Shown one piece after another: positions 27,339-35,778 of a DNA stretch of 57,712 nucleotides. Each line of letters starts with the position of its first letter. Positions within the stretch are counted from its first letter, which is position 1. A program made the position numbers and the translations under genes. The notes under the pieces were generated by a model that made no database searches, was not told the DNA's origin, and saw nothing but the letters and a program-made list of their open reading frames with translations. Source of the DNA: Bacillota bacterium (GTDB lineage: Bacteria > Bacillota > Clostridia > Lachnospirales > Lachnospiraceae); the NCBI GenBank assembly GCA_023411215.1, contig JAEYOY010000025.1, positions 1 through 57,712 of the forward strand. The letters run 5' to 3'.

Positions 27339-28214
27339 ATGCCTGTTAAAAAGGGTCTCGGAAAAGGTCTCGACATTATGATACCTGAGAAGATAGAAAG
27401 TGTTGAAGAAAAGAAAGAAAATGTTTCACGTGAAACAATGATACATATCAATGATATTGAACCGAATAAATTGCAACCTCGAAAGAAGTTTGATGAGGAT
27501 TCTTTACAAGAGTTAGCAGATTCAATCAAGCAATTTGGTGTAATACAGCCGTTGATTCTACAGAAGAACGGTCGTCTATATGAAATTATTGCCGGTGAAA
27601 GAAGATGGAGAGCGGCTAGGATGGCTGGTCTTAAAGAAGTGCCTGCTATTATAAAGGATTATACAGCACAAGAAATTGTTGAGATTGCATTAATTGAGAA
27701 TATACAACGTGAAGATCTTAATCCGATAGAAGAAGCTCAAACGTACCAACGATTAATTCATGATTTTCAATTAAAACAGGATGAAGTGGCTGAACGTGTT
27801 TCAAAAAGTCGTGTTGCTGTTACAAATTCCATGCGATTATTAAAATTGGATGAAAGAGTTCAACAGATGATCATTGACGATATGATCGCTAGTGGACATG
27901 CCCGAGCTTTGATTCCGATTGAAGATGGAGATAAGCAGTATCATACTGCATGTAAAATATTTGATGAAAAACTTAGTGTACGAGAGACAGAAAAGCTGGT
28001 TAAGCATATTCTCAACGAAAAATCTCATAAGGAGATAGCTGTTACGCAAGAAGATGATTTTATATTTCGTAATCTGGAAGATAAGATTAGAAGTATAGTT
28101 GGAACAAAGGTTTCAATACATAAAAAGAATAATAATAAAGGTTCCATAGAAATTGAATATTATTCTTCGGAAGAATTAGAAAGAATTGTAGATATGTTTG
28201 AAACAATGAATTAA
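27339..28214 (+). CDS. parB: chromosome partitioning CTPase ParB/Spo0J
   Basis: This 291-aa protein spreads on DNA from parS. It has an N-terminal ParA-stimulating segment (KKGLGKGLDIMIPEK), the CTP-binding ParB/Srx domain (GERRWRAARMAGL, ENIQREDLNPIEEAQTYQ), a helix-turn-helix (QDEVAERVSKSRVAVTNSMR) and a C-terminal dimerisation part. It contains an intragenic parS at 27422. GAGGAGG precedes the ATG. Confidence 0.96.
   Translation: MPVKKGLGKGLDIMIPEKIESVEEKKENVSRETMIHINDIEPNKLQPRKKFDEDSLQELADSIKQFGVIQPLILQKNGRLYEIIAGERRWRAARMAGLKEVPAIIKDYTAQEIVEIALIENIQREDLNPIEEAQTYQRLIHDFQLKQDEVAERVSKSRVAVTNSMRLLKLDERVQQMIIDDMIASGHARALIPIEDGDKQYHTACKIFDEKLSVRETEKLVKHILNEKSHKEIAVTQEDDFIFRNLEDKIRSIVGTKVSIHKKNNNKGSIEIEYYSSEELERIVDMFETMN
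27422..27437. promoter_or_regulatory. parS site 4, inside parB
   Basis: The exact 16-mer TGTTTCACGTGAAACA encodes the NVSRET segment of ParB. An intragenic parS at this codon position is a known arrangement in many Firmicutes. Confidence 0.95.
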
Positions 28215-28294
28215 AAATATAATCGTAAACAAATGATAATATGTAAATATATGTATTTTGGTATGAATAAAAGGTACTTATGGAGGAAATATTA

Positions 28295-28807
28295 ATGAAT
28301 TTATCAGAAATCATCAGCAGTAATAACGACTATATTATTCTTGGATTGACAGCTTTTTCTCTACTGCTTCTATTATTTATAATTATCTTGTCGATTAAAC
28401 AAAGTAAACTGAATAAGAAGTATAAGAGATTTATGGCTGGAGCAACAGGTGAGAATCTAGAGGGTCAGATTTTAGCCCGGTTTACGGATATCGATCAGTT
28501 AAAAGCAGATTCAAAGTTCCTAAATGAAGAACTGGCCAAGGTTAAGGAGAATCTACTTATAACCTATCAGAAAGTTGGAGTTGTAAAATATGATGCTTTT
28601 AAAGAGATGGGCGGTAAATTAAGCTTTGTATTAGCTTTATTAGATAAGAATAATAACGGTGTTCTTCTGAATTCCGTTCATAGTAGTAGAGAAGGCTGCT
28701 ATACCTATTTGAAAGAAATTATTAAAGGGGAATCCTTCTTAGAATTATCAGAAGATGAGAAGAAGGCCTTAAATCAGGCTTTAAGTAGTAATAACTTTAT
28801 GGAATAG
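28295..28807 (+). CDS. DUF4446-family membrane-anchored protein
   Basis: The protein is about 170 aa. An N-terminal transmembrane helix (about residues 15-38, IILGLTAFSLLLLLFIIIL) is followed by a coiled coil and the conserved block VGVVKYDAFKEMGGKLSFVLALLD, then LNSVHSSREGCYTYLKEI. This is the DUF4446 pattern, commonly next to parAB in Clostridia. The function is unknown. GGAGG sets the start at 28295. Confidence 0.85.
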   Translation: MNLSEIISSNNDYIILGLTAFSLLLLLFIIILSIKQSKLNKKYKRFMAGATGENLEGQILARFTDIDQLKADSKFLNEELAKVKENLLITYQKVGVVKYDAFKEMGGKLSFVLALLDKNNNGVLLNSVHSSREGCYTYLKEIIKGESFLELSEDEKKALNQALSSNNFME

Positions 28808-28881
28808 TCTATAGATTTATTGTTATGTTATAATAACAATTACAGAAGCTATAGGATAACCATAGCGGGAAGGATGCTGTC

Positions 28882-29439
28882 ATGAAGCATGTAGGAACAA
28901 AGGTAATTGAGACGAATAGGCTGATTCTTAGACCTTTCACACTGGAAGATGCACCTGCAATGTATCACAATTGGGCTAGTGACAATGATGTTACTAAATA
29001 TCTTACCTGGCCAACTCACCCAAATATCGAGGTAACAGAAAAAGTAATTAAAAGCTGGTTATCTGAGTATGCGAAGGATGACTATTATCAATGGTGTATG
29101 GAATGGAAGGCAACTCATGAAGCCATTGGCAGTATCAGTGTCGTTCATATCAATGATGAAACAGAAGCTGTTGAAGTTGGATATTGCATTGGTCAACAAT
29201 TCTGGAATTTAGGTATCACAAGTGAAGCACTCTTAGCTATTGTTCACTTTTTCATGGAAGAGGTAGAAGTTAATCGAATTGAAGCAAGGCATGATATAAA
29301 TAACCCAAATTCGGGTAAGGTAATGAAGAAATGTGGTTTTGAAGTAGAAGGGATACATAGAAAAGCAGATAAAAACAACACAGGTATCTGTGATGTAGCT
29401 TACTACGGAATTCTTGCTGCTGATTACCGGAAGAGTTAG
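28882..29439 (+). CDS. GNAT acetyltransferase, RimJ/RimL type
   Basis: This 185-aa protein begins with the RimJ/RimL-type ETNRLILRPFTLEDAPAMYHN and has the acetyl-CoA segment VGYCIGQQFWNLGITSEAL and the late ARHDINNPNSGKVMKKCGF. The substrate may be a protein N-terminus, an antibiotic or a small amine; it cannot be decided here. It is convergent with adhE across a shared terminator. Confidence 0.88.
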   Translation: MKHVGTKVIETNRLILRPFTLEDAPAMYHNWASDNDVTKYLTWPTHPNIEVTEKVIKSWLSEYAKDDYYQWCMEWKATHEAIGSISVVHINDETEAVEVGYCIGQQFWNLGITSEALLAIVHFFMEEVEVNRIEARHDINNPNSGKVMKKCGFEVEGIHRKADKNNTGICDVAYYGILAADYRKS

Positions 29440-29534
29440 GCCTGTTACGCAAAATTGCTATGGTTTGCTATTTATCATTATACTTAAGCGTAAACGATAG
29501 AAAGAATGCGTCAGAAATTTTCTGTTGTCAAGAT

Positions 29535-29573
29535 AAAAAAGGAGCTCAGAGTATTTACTCCGAGCTCCTTTTC
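29535..29573. terminator. bidirectional terminator between GNAT gene and adhE
   Basis: AAAAAAGGAGCTC...GAGCTCCTTTT with an inner GAGT/ACTC stem. There are A and T runs on both sides, so it can end both convergent transcripts. Confidence 0.9.
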
Positions 29574-29616
29574 TGTATCCACAGTGGATACATTCCCCAT
29601 TACACTGAAAGACTTA

Positions 29617-32238
29617 TTATTTATTCTTCTTAGGTATATTTCCTTTACCGTAGAAGGAAGTAAGATAAAGATTCTCTAATTCAGATACATAAGGAAGTCT
29701 GGGATTAGCTGTAGTACATTGATCACCAAATGCGAGATCAGCCAGTGCAGGAACCTTTGTAAGGAAGTCTTTTTCATCTATTCCGTATTCCTGTAAAGTG
29801 GAAGGAATATCTAAGTGCTTATTCAGTTCTTCAACATCCCTTGCTAACATCTCAACCGCATCTGCATTATTCTTCGGGTTCTTTCCTAACTTCTTCATTA
29901 GCTCGAAGATTTTGTCACCTACGATATAGCTTTCATATTTCGGGAAGGAAGTTACCTTCGTCGGGCAATCTACACCATTGTAACGAATAACATGAGGCAA
30001 AAGGATTGCATTTGCACAACCGTGAGGGATGTGATACTCACCGCCAAGCTTGTGAGCTAAGGAGTGGTTAATTCCGAGGAAAGCATTGGTGAAGGCCATA
30101 CCTGCGATAGTAGAGGCATTGTGCATCTTCTCACGTGCTATCGGGCTCTCAGCGCCTTTATCGTATGACTCCTTTAGGTATTTGAATACTAAGTCAATGG
30201 CATGAATTGCAAGAGCATCGGTATAGTCAGAAGCAACAACAGAGATGTATGCTTCGATTGCATGTGTTAATACGTCCATTCCGGTCCAAGCGGTTGATTT
30301 CTTCGGTACACTCATTACAAAGTCTGGATCGATGATGGCAACATCCGGTGTCAACTCATAGTCTGCTAAAGGATATTTCTTGTTCTCATTCTTATCAGAA
30401 ATAACGGCGAAGGAGGTAACCTCAGAGCCGGTACCGGAGGTTGTAGGAATAGCTACAAATTGAGCTTTCTTACCAAGGGTAGGGAACTTGTAGGTACGCT
30501 TGCGGATATCAAGGAACTTTAAGGACATGTTCTTGAAATCAGCGGTGGGATCTTCATAGAATAGCCACATTCCCTTTGCAGCGTCAATTGCAGAACCACC
30601 ACCAAGGGCGATAATTACATCGGGCTTAAATTTATTCATTTCCTCAACACCTTTAAGAATTGTATCAAGGCTAGGATCGGGCTCAACCTGGTCAAAGATC
30701 TCACAGTGAACATAATCAGGACGTTTTCTTAATTGATACAATACCTTGCTTACATAACCTAACTGAGTCATGGATGGATCGGTAACGATGAAGGCTTTCG
30801 TAATATTAGGCATTTTAGCTAAATAAGCTGTTGAGCCAGACTCAAAATAAATCTTACTCGGAACCTTAAACCATTGCATATTATTTCTCCTCTTAGCTAC
30901 GCGCTTATAATTAACCAGATCGACAGCGGATACATTGTGCGTTGTAGAATTACCACCGTAAGAACCGCAACCTAAGGTAAGAGAAGGCATATTAGTATTA
31001 TATAAATCACCGATTGCACCATGTGTTGAAGGTGAGTTAACAAGGATACGTCCGGTTCTCATTCTTGCAGAGAAGGTTTTGATTACTGTATCATCATTGG
31101 AGTGAATTACAGAGGAGTGACCCAGTCCGCCAAGTTCAATCATCTTCTCGCAGAGTTGGAAGCCTTTCTCAAGATTCTGTGCTTTGATAACAGCAAGTAC
31201 AGGTGATAATTTCTCTTTGGATAGAGGATACTCCGGTCCAACACCGTCAAGCTCAGTACATAAGATCTTAGTTGTAGAAGGAATTGTAATACCAGCCAGA
31301 GCAGCGATGGCTGCAGGGGACTGTCCTACAATGGCTGCATTTACTGCACCAGTGTTACTATTAATTACAACAGGCTCAAGAAGCTTAATCTCTTCCTTGG
31401 TTGCAAAGTAGCAGCCACCCTTCTTCATGAGATCTACTACTTCATTATATACAGGAGCCTCAATAATAGCAGCCTGCTCAGAAGCACAGATCATACCATG
31501 GTCAAAGGATTTGGATAAAATTAAATCATTAACAGCACGCTTTAAGTTAGCGGATTTTTCAATAAAGCATGGAACATTACCAGGTCCAACACCAAGTGCC
31601 GGCTTACCACAGGAATATGCCTGTTTAACCATGCCGGAACCACCGGTTGCTAAAATCATGGATACGTCAGGATGATTCATTAGCTCTCTGGTAGCATCGA
31701 TGGAAGGATATTCAATCCATTGGATACAGTTCTTTGGAGCACCCGCTTTTATTGCTGCATCATATAAGGTTTTAGCTGCTTCTTTGGAGCATTGCTGTGC
31801 ACTGGGATGGAAACCGAAGATGATGGGGTTTCTGGTCTTAATACAGGTAATGCACTTGAACATAGTAGTAGAGGTGGGATTGGTAACCGGTGTTACACCA
31901 GCAACGATACCTACGGGTTCAGCCACAATCATGTAATCCTCTTCTTCATTATCTTCAATAATACCAACGGTCTTCTGATATTTAATAGAATGCCATACAT
32001 ATTCTGTTGCAAATATATTCTTTGTTATCTTATCTTCATAGATACCTCTTCCGGTTTCTTCTACTGCCATCTTTGCTAGAGCCTGTTGCTTTGAAAGTCC
32101 GGCTAGAGCCATCTCATGTACTATATTATCAACTGTCTCCTGATCAAGGGATAAGAAATCATTTAATGCAGTAAGAGCGTTTTTCACTAGTTGATCAACG
32201 TGTTCTTTTGCTGTAGGTTGCTGTAATTCCTTCGACAT
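29617..32238 (-). CDS. adhE: bifunctional aldehyde-alcohol dehydrogenase AdhE
   Basis: This protein of about 873 aa converts acetyl-CoA to acetaldehyde and ethanol with two NADH and forms spirosomes. The N-terminal aldehyde dehydrogenase half (1-about 440) has its catalytic Cys in SFDHGMICASEQAA. A linker follows, then an iron-dependent alcohol dehydrogenase half with GGGSAIDAAKGMW, GMDVLTHAIEAY and NHSLAHKLGGEYHIPHGCAN, whose His residues bind iron. AAAGGAGG fixes the start at 32238. The promoter is bracketed by two Rex-type boxes, so induction under high NADH/NAD+ is expected. It is oriented against replication. Confidence 0.97.
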   Translation of the reverse strand: MSKELQQPTAKEHVDQLVKNALTALNDFLSLDQETVDNIVHEMALAGLSKQQALAKMAVEETGRGIYEDKITKNIFATEYVWHSIKYQKTVGIIEDNEEEDYMIVAEPVGIVAGVTPVTNPTSTTMFKCITCIKTRNPIIFGFHPSAQQCSKEAAKTLYDAAIKAGAPKNCIQWIEYPSIDATRELMNHPDVSMILATGGSGMVKQAYSCGKPALGVGPGNVPCFIEKSANLKRAVNDLILSKSFDHGMICASEQAAIIEAPVYNEVVDLMKKGGCYFATKEEIKLLEPVVINSNTGAVNAAIVGQSPAAIAALAGITIPSTTKILCTELDGVGPEYPLSKEKLSPVLAVIKAQNLEKGFQLCEKMIELGGLGHSSVIHSNDDTVIKTFSARMRTGRILVNSPSTHGAIGDLYNTNMPSLTLGCGSYGGNSTTHNVSAVDLVNYKRVAKRRNNMQWFKVPSKIYFESGSTAYLAKMPNITKAFIVTDPSMTQLGYVSKVLYQLRKRPDYVHCEIFDQVEPDPSLDTILKGVEEMNKFKPDVIIALGGGSAIDAAKGMWLFYEDPTADFKNMSLKFLDIRKRTYKFPTLGKKAQFVAIPTTSGTGSEVTSFAVISDKNENKKYPLADYELTPDVAIIDPDFVMSVPKKSTAWTGMDVLTHAIEAYISVVASDYTDALAIHAIDLVFKYLKESYDKGAESPIAREKMHNASTIAGMAFTNAFLGINHSLAHKLGGEYHIPHGCANAILLPHVIRYNGVDCPTKVTSFPKYESYIVGDKIFELMKKLGKNPKNNADAVEMLARDVEELNKHLDIPSTLQEYGIDEKDFLTKVPALADLAFGDQCTTANPRLPYVSELENLYLTSFYGKGNIPKKNK

Positions 32239-32255
32239 AATAATCCTCCTTTGGA

Positions 32256-32273
32256 TTGTTAAAAAATTAACAT
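32256..32273. promoter_or_regulatory. Rex box, promoter-distal
   Basis: TTGTTAAAAAATTAACAT matches the Rex consensus TTGTTAA-N4-TTAACAA at all but the last base. It lies between the -10 and the adhE start codon. Confidence 0.8.
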
Positions 32274-32288
32274 ATTGGTGATGAGTAA

Positions 32289-32317
32289 AATATAACATGA
32301 AAATATTCTTTTGTAAA
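32289..32317 (-). promoter_or_regulatory. adhE promoter
   Basis: On the minus strand, TTTACA (32312-32317), a 17-bp spacer and TATATT (32289-32294). One Rex box ends 6 bp upstream of the -35 and the other lies downstream, a repression-type layout. Confidence 0.75.
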
Positions 32318-32322
32318 TACAT

Positions 32323-32340
32323 TTGTTAAAAAAATAACAA
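32323..32340. promoter_or_regulatory. Rex box, upstream of the adhE -35
   Basis: TTGTTAAAAAAATAACAA matches the Rex consensus with one mismatch in the second half-site. Confidence 0.78.
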
Positions 32341-32535
32341 TCAAAAATTGTAACTATTTATAACAAAATTTATTAAAAATATACAATAGATGTAAGCTTT
32401 TACAAACATTCAATAAAAAATGCATAATGGCTTTATATTATTAAAAAATTTTTTGTGCGTTAGTGCATATTATCTGTTATAATCATGTAGTTCCTTCGTA
32501 TGATTGAAAAAAGGGGATGATTATTAGACTATATA

Positions 32536-32590
32536 GATAGATTGAAAAATCATAGATTTTCTGATCGGCAAATTTGTGCTGCTGCCCAAA
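32536..32590 (+). ncRNA. structured repeat element, family 1, copy 1 (leader of the HD-GYP gene)
   Basis: This 55-nt block is 84% identical, without gaps, to 47029-47083. Its first 27 nt form a hairpin that in the other copy has the same pairs with U-G changed to U-A or C-G pairs. The second part ends in the shared GCCCAAA. It lies about 240 bp before the HD-GYP start codon. No known riboswitch pattern was recognised. Confidence 0.5.
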
Positions 32591-32620
32591 TTCGCGGTGT
32601 CTTGGCAGCATGCAGGATTA

Positions 32621-32724
32621 GTGTGAAATATAGAAAAGCATAATTCACATTCAGAAGGCTGTGCCTGTAGTCTTCAAAGCGTAAAGGACACACTTGGCGC
32701 AAACTAATTCAAAGAGCAGGCATA
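32621..32724 (+). ncRNA. structured repeat element, family 2, copy B (leader of the HD-GYP gene)
   Basis: TGTGAA/TTCACA makes a first hairpin, then ATAATTCACATTC, then a second hairpin closed by GCCTG/CAGGC with inner AGTCTTCAA and ATTCAAAGAG. Copy A at 17124-17244 has the same architecture with different stem bases. It lies 100 bp upstream of the HD-GYP gene. Confidence 0.5.
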
Positions 32725-32826
32725 TTTTAATATTATGATTTAGATAGTGCAAATAAAAAATATTGAAAAACAAGTTCTTAATACAACTGGAATACTTGTA
32801 ATAATGCGCGCTGAAAGGAGATTATG

Positions 32827-33891
32827 ATGAGAATTATCTCTTTGGACGCAGTAAAGGGATACGAATTATTGGCGAAGGATTTATTTACAGCCAGTGATTC
32901 GTTATTATTACCTGCTGGGACAATGATTAAAAAAGAATATGTTAAAAGGCTTAAGGAGCTGGATATAGAATACGTTTATATAGAAGATGATCTTTCACAG
33001 GGTGTGAATTTGACAAATAGTCTTGAATTACAGATAAAGGAGCAATGTCAAGATGCGGTGAGAGAGCTTTTGATTAAATACTCCTATAATGAGCATGGTG
33101 AGCTGGAGGATATTAAAGTGGTTGCGGATGAGATCATTCACGATATTATGGATGAGCCTGAGGTAATTTATAATCTATCCAGTATTCGAGATAAGAGTGA
33201 TAATACATATTCTCATTCCTTGAACGTATGTGCTTTATCTGTTATTCTGGCATCTAAAATGAAGCTGCCTATGAAAAAAATTCGTGAAATTGCAATTGGA
33301 AGCTTACTTCATGATATAGGCTTTACCTATATCAATCCGGAATATTATAATCTTAATCTGGATACCTGTTCTGAGAAAGAGAAGCGAGAGATAATGAAGC
33401 ATATTATCTATGGTTATTCGGCAATCGAGAAGATGCATTGGCTATCCTCAACGTCGAAGGATATTATTATCAGTCATCATGAACGATTAAACGGAAGCGG
33501 TTACCCGTTTCATTTGAAAGCGGGACGAATTAAAATAGGAAGTAGGATTGTAGCGGTATGCGATGAATTTGACAGCAGGGTATACGGTAATTATGTTTCA
33601 AGGATGAAGGTTCATGATGCGATTGATTATATTGTAAGTCAGGTAGGTGTTCTATTTGATTTTAGCGTTGTAAAAGCATTTGTAGATTCGGTTGCAGCAT
33701 ATCCGACTGGAAGCTTGGTGAGGACGAATGAAGGGGAGGTGGGAATCGTACTCAGACAGAATCCTCAATGCCCTACCCGGCCGATCATTCGTATCGTAGA
33801 GAATAAAGAAGGGAAGAAACCGGATATTTGGACAGAGAAGAATCTGACAAAGGAGCTAACATTATTTATCACGGATACTCTTGATATATAA
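32827..33891 (+). CDS. HD-GYP domain protein, probable c-di-GMP phosphodiesterase
   Basis: The protein is about 354 aa. The N-terminal 120 residues are an unrecognised leader domain. The HD-GYP domain spans about 125-310: SHSLNVCALSV, GSLLHDIGFTY (HD pair), IISHHERLNGSGYPFHLKAG (HHE and GYP) and IVAVCDEFDSRV. These residues bind the metal centre that hydrolyses c-di-GMP. A C-terminal tail resembles the PilZ-like or SH3-like ends seen on such proteins (TGSLVRTNEGEVGIVL). AAAGGAG lies 6 nt before the second of two adjacent ATG codons, which I prefer. The long upstream region contains both structured elements. Confidence 0.9.
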   Translation: MRIISLDAVKGYELLAKDLFTASDSLLLPAGTMIKKEYVKRLKELDIEYVYIEDDLSQGVNLTNSLELQIKEQCQDAVRELLIKYSYNEHGELEDIKVVADEIIHDIMDEPEVIYNLSSIRDKSDNTYSHSLNVCALSVILASKMKLPMKKIREIAIGSLLHDIGFTYINPEYYNLNLDTCSEKEKREIMKHIIYGYSAIEKMHWLSSTSKDIIISHHERLNGSGYPFHLKAGRIKIGSRIVAVCDEFDSRVYGNYVSRMKVHDAIDYIVSQVGVLFDFSVVKAFVDSVAAYPTGSLVRTNEGEVGIVLRQNPQCPTRPIIRIVENKEGKKPDIWTEKNLTKELTLFITDTLDI

Positions 33892-34016
33892 TGACAGGAC
33901 GCAAAGGGGTTTTATGTAAAAAGTGGATAACCTCAGATTTATGTGGATTTTTGACCTGAATCATTGCCTTGTTGTGCAAGAATAGGTTATTGAAAAGAAT
34001 AAATCAATTATTTATT

Positions 34017-34069
34017 GGCTATCATTATCAGACACAGGTTAGTTTCACTGGTAATGATAGTCTTTTATT
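34017..34069 (+). terminator. intrinsic terminator after the HD-GYP gene
   Basis: GGCTATCATTATCAG pairs with CTGGTAATGATAGTC (two G-U pairs), followed by TTTTATT. The rest of the 33892-34279 gap has no gene I can support. Confidence 0.82.
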
Positions 34070-34279
34070 AACCTTATGTGCAGGGCGTATGCCCCTTTAA
34101 TTAGGTGATAGAATAGAAGATAAGAATTAGAGAGGGAACGGTAGTTTTTTGCGAAGATATGCTACTTGCGTACCGTTATAAAATATGATATAAATAATTA
34201 TTACATGAAATATGGTCAAAACACGTAAAATATAATAACTTTAGCCCTTATTTGGATTGGATAGAATGGAAGTGATATA

Positions 34280-35173
34280 ATGCATAGTTATTTGAGAGCA
34301 ATTGGTTTTAGTAATATAAATACGCGCACGGAATTAGATCAATTATTAAGTCATGCCTTAGAGAAGCCTAAGAAGCAGCGTACAGTACAATTGAGTAATA
34401 GCACCGGCTTATCGGAGATTACCACGGAATATGGAGACGGATTAGGTATAACAATCCGTGGCGAACTGGATGAGAATAGTAAATTTCATATGGAACATTA
34501 TTTTCCGAGTTTGAATGGAATGTTTGTTAGTACCCGGGAAGAGGTTGGAATAAATAAGAGAGTTGATTCTGATGCATATACAGGAATGTGCGATGATTTC
34601 CGAATTGGGGTCTCCTTGATTTTCTATCTACAGAATGTGGTTGAATATTTAGAAAAGAAGAACCAGAATATGCCAATGAGTACTTCCTTTCCAATTACTC
34701 TTGCGGCTTTATCTTTAGAGGGAAGGATTTTGCTTCCGATTGAGATGGATGAAGTACAGGTACGAAATATTACAGCTGAGACGAAGCATAGAAACAATCT
34801 GATTGCCGAAGCAAAGAAGGGAAATCAGGATGCGATTGACAGTCTGACGATTGATGATATTGATACTTATGCTATGATATCAAGAAGAGCAAAGAAGGAA
34901 GATGTATATTCCATCGTGGACACCTCTTTCATTCCTTTTGGTTCAGAATCAGATAACTACAGCATAATTGCAACCATCATTGAAAGCAGTGAAATTATTA
35001 ATGAATATACGAAAGAGGAAGTATATGATCTGCAATTAGTTTGTAATGATATTACCTTCCGTCTATGCATTAATAAACAGGATCTACTCGGAGAGCCTAT
35101 GATTGGTCGTAGATTCAAAGGAAACATCTGGATGCAGGGTTGTATCGGTTTTTCTGAGCAGACGAAGGAGTAA
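34280..35173 (+). CDS. DUF3881-family protein
   Basis: This 297-aa soluble protein begins MHSYLRAIGFSNI, the hallmark of the DUF3881 family found mainly in Lachnospiraceae. It has no signal peptide, membrane segment or recognisable catalytic motif. Conserved-looking blocks are MEHYFPSLNG, DDFRIGVSLIFYLQN and RFKGNIWMQGCIGF. The function is unknown. The ribosome binding site is modest (GGAAGTGATATA). It is flanked by terminators, so probably monocistronic. Confidence 0.75.
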   Translation: MHSYLRAIGFSNINTRTELDQLLSHALEKPKKQRTVQLSNSTGLSEITTEYGDGLGITIRGELDENSKFHMEHYFPSLNGMFVSTREEVGINKRVDSDAYTGMCDDFRIGVSLIFYLQNVVEYLEKKNQNMPMSTSFPITLAALSLEGRILLPIEMDEVQVRNITAETKHRNNLIAEAKKGNQDAIDSLTIDDIDTYAMISRRAKKEDVYSIVDTSFIPFGSESDNYSIIATIIESSEIINEYTKEEVYDLQLVCNDITFRLCINKQDLLGEPMIGRRFKGNIWMQGCIGFSEQTKE

Positions 35174-35281
35174 TATTTTATTTAGATTATTGACTTAGCC
35201 TGCAGGAAATAGTAGAATAGATACGTTGCATGCGTAACGGATACATTCGCGGAATGCATGTTAATGAAATATATAGTAAGT

Positions 35282-35353
35282 GCCCTCATAGTTAAATGGA
35301 TATAATAAGCCCCTCCTAAGGGCTAGTTGCAGGTTCGATTCCTGCTGGGGGTG
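35282..35353 (+). tRNA. tRNA-Arg(CCU)
   Basis: The 72-nt cloverleaf has acceptor GCCCTCA/TGGGGGT (first pair G-U) with discriminator G, anticodon stem-loop AGCCCCTCCTAAGGGCT (anticodon CCU), and T arm GCAGGTTCGATTCCTGC. The 3' CCA is not encoded. It reads AGG. Confidence 0.93.
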
Positions 35354-35362
35354 TCTGAGGTA

Positions 35363-35397
35363 AGAGGTTTTCACATATAAATGTGAGAGCCTCTTTT
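35363..35397 (+). terminator. terminator after tRNA-Arg
   Basis: AGAGGTTTTCACAT pairs with ATGTGAGAGCCTCT around ATAA, followed by TTTT. Confidence 0.85.
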
Positions 35398-35399
35398 CA

Positions 35400-35590
35400 T
35401 TGTATAAGAAATTATGTCCTATACGATAAAACGCTCCGAAAAGTAAATGAAGTTCACTTTGGGATGACGCACTTCAGCGGAAAACGTAGGAATGCGATGG
35501 AAGTAGTTGCTTGGCAACCCGCAATCAGGTAATGCTTGCAAAGCAAGCAACGAAAGTATCAGCATGCTGACACTTTGTTCTTATAATAAT
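35400..35590 (+). other. non-coding stretch with nested inverted repeats
   Basis: GTTGCTTG (35506-35513) pairs with CAAGCAAC (35544-35551), and TCAGCATGCTGA (35559-35570) is a perfect 12-bp palindrome. No gene or known RNA family is recognised. It precedes the Pho-box region of pstS. Confidence 0.4.
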
Positions 35591-35672
35591 AAAACCATGT
35601 TATTTACATAAATGCAAGTTTACGCAAAACATATTCAATGTTTGCAGGCTGTTTTCAAAAACATGTGATTGG

Positions 35673-35700
35673 TTTACATAGACTTTACAAAAACTATACA
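35673..35700 (+). promoter_or_regulatory. Pho box upstream of pstS
   Basis: TTTACA (35673), TTTACA (35684) and TATACA (35695) are direct repeats in exact 11-bp register, the arrangement bound by PhoP-type regulators in Firmicutes (TTAACA-like repeats). The response regulator encoded at 40158 is the likely ligand. A -10 could not be chosen with confidence. Confidence 0.8.
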
Positions 35701-35778
35701 GAATCATGGTATCTGATTATCCGGTATCATGATATTTTTGTATTGTAGACAGTAGGAAAAGATCTAGGAGATAATAGA

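Noticed and set aside
33892..33960. c-di-GMP riboswitch after or before the HD-GYP gene (GGACGCAAAGG seen)
   Set aside because: Only a short similarity to the GEMM-I core; the tetraloop, receptor and paired regions are absent. The leader at 32500-32820 does not match GEMM-I or GEMM-II either.
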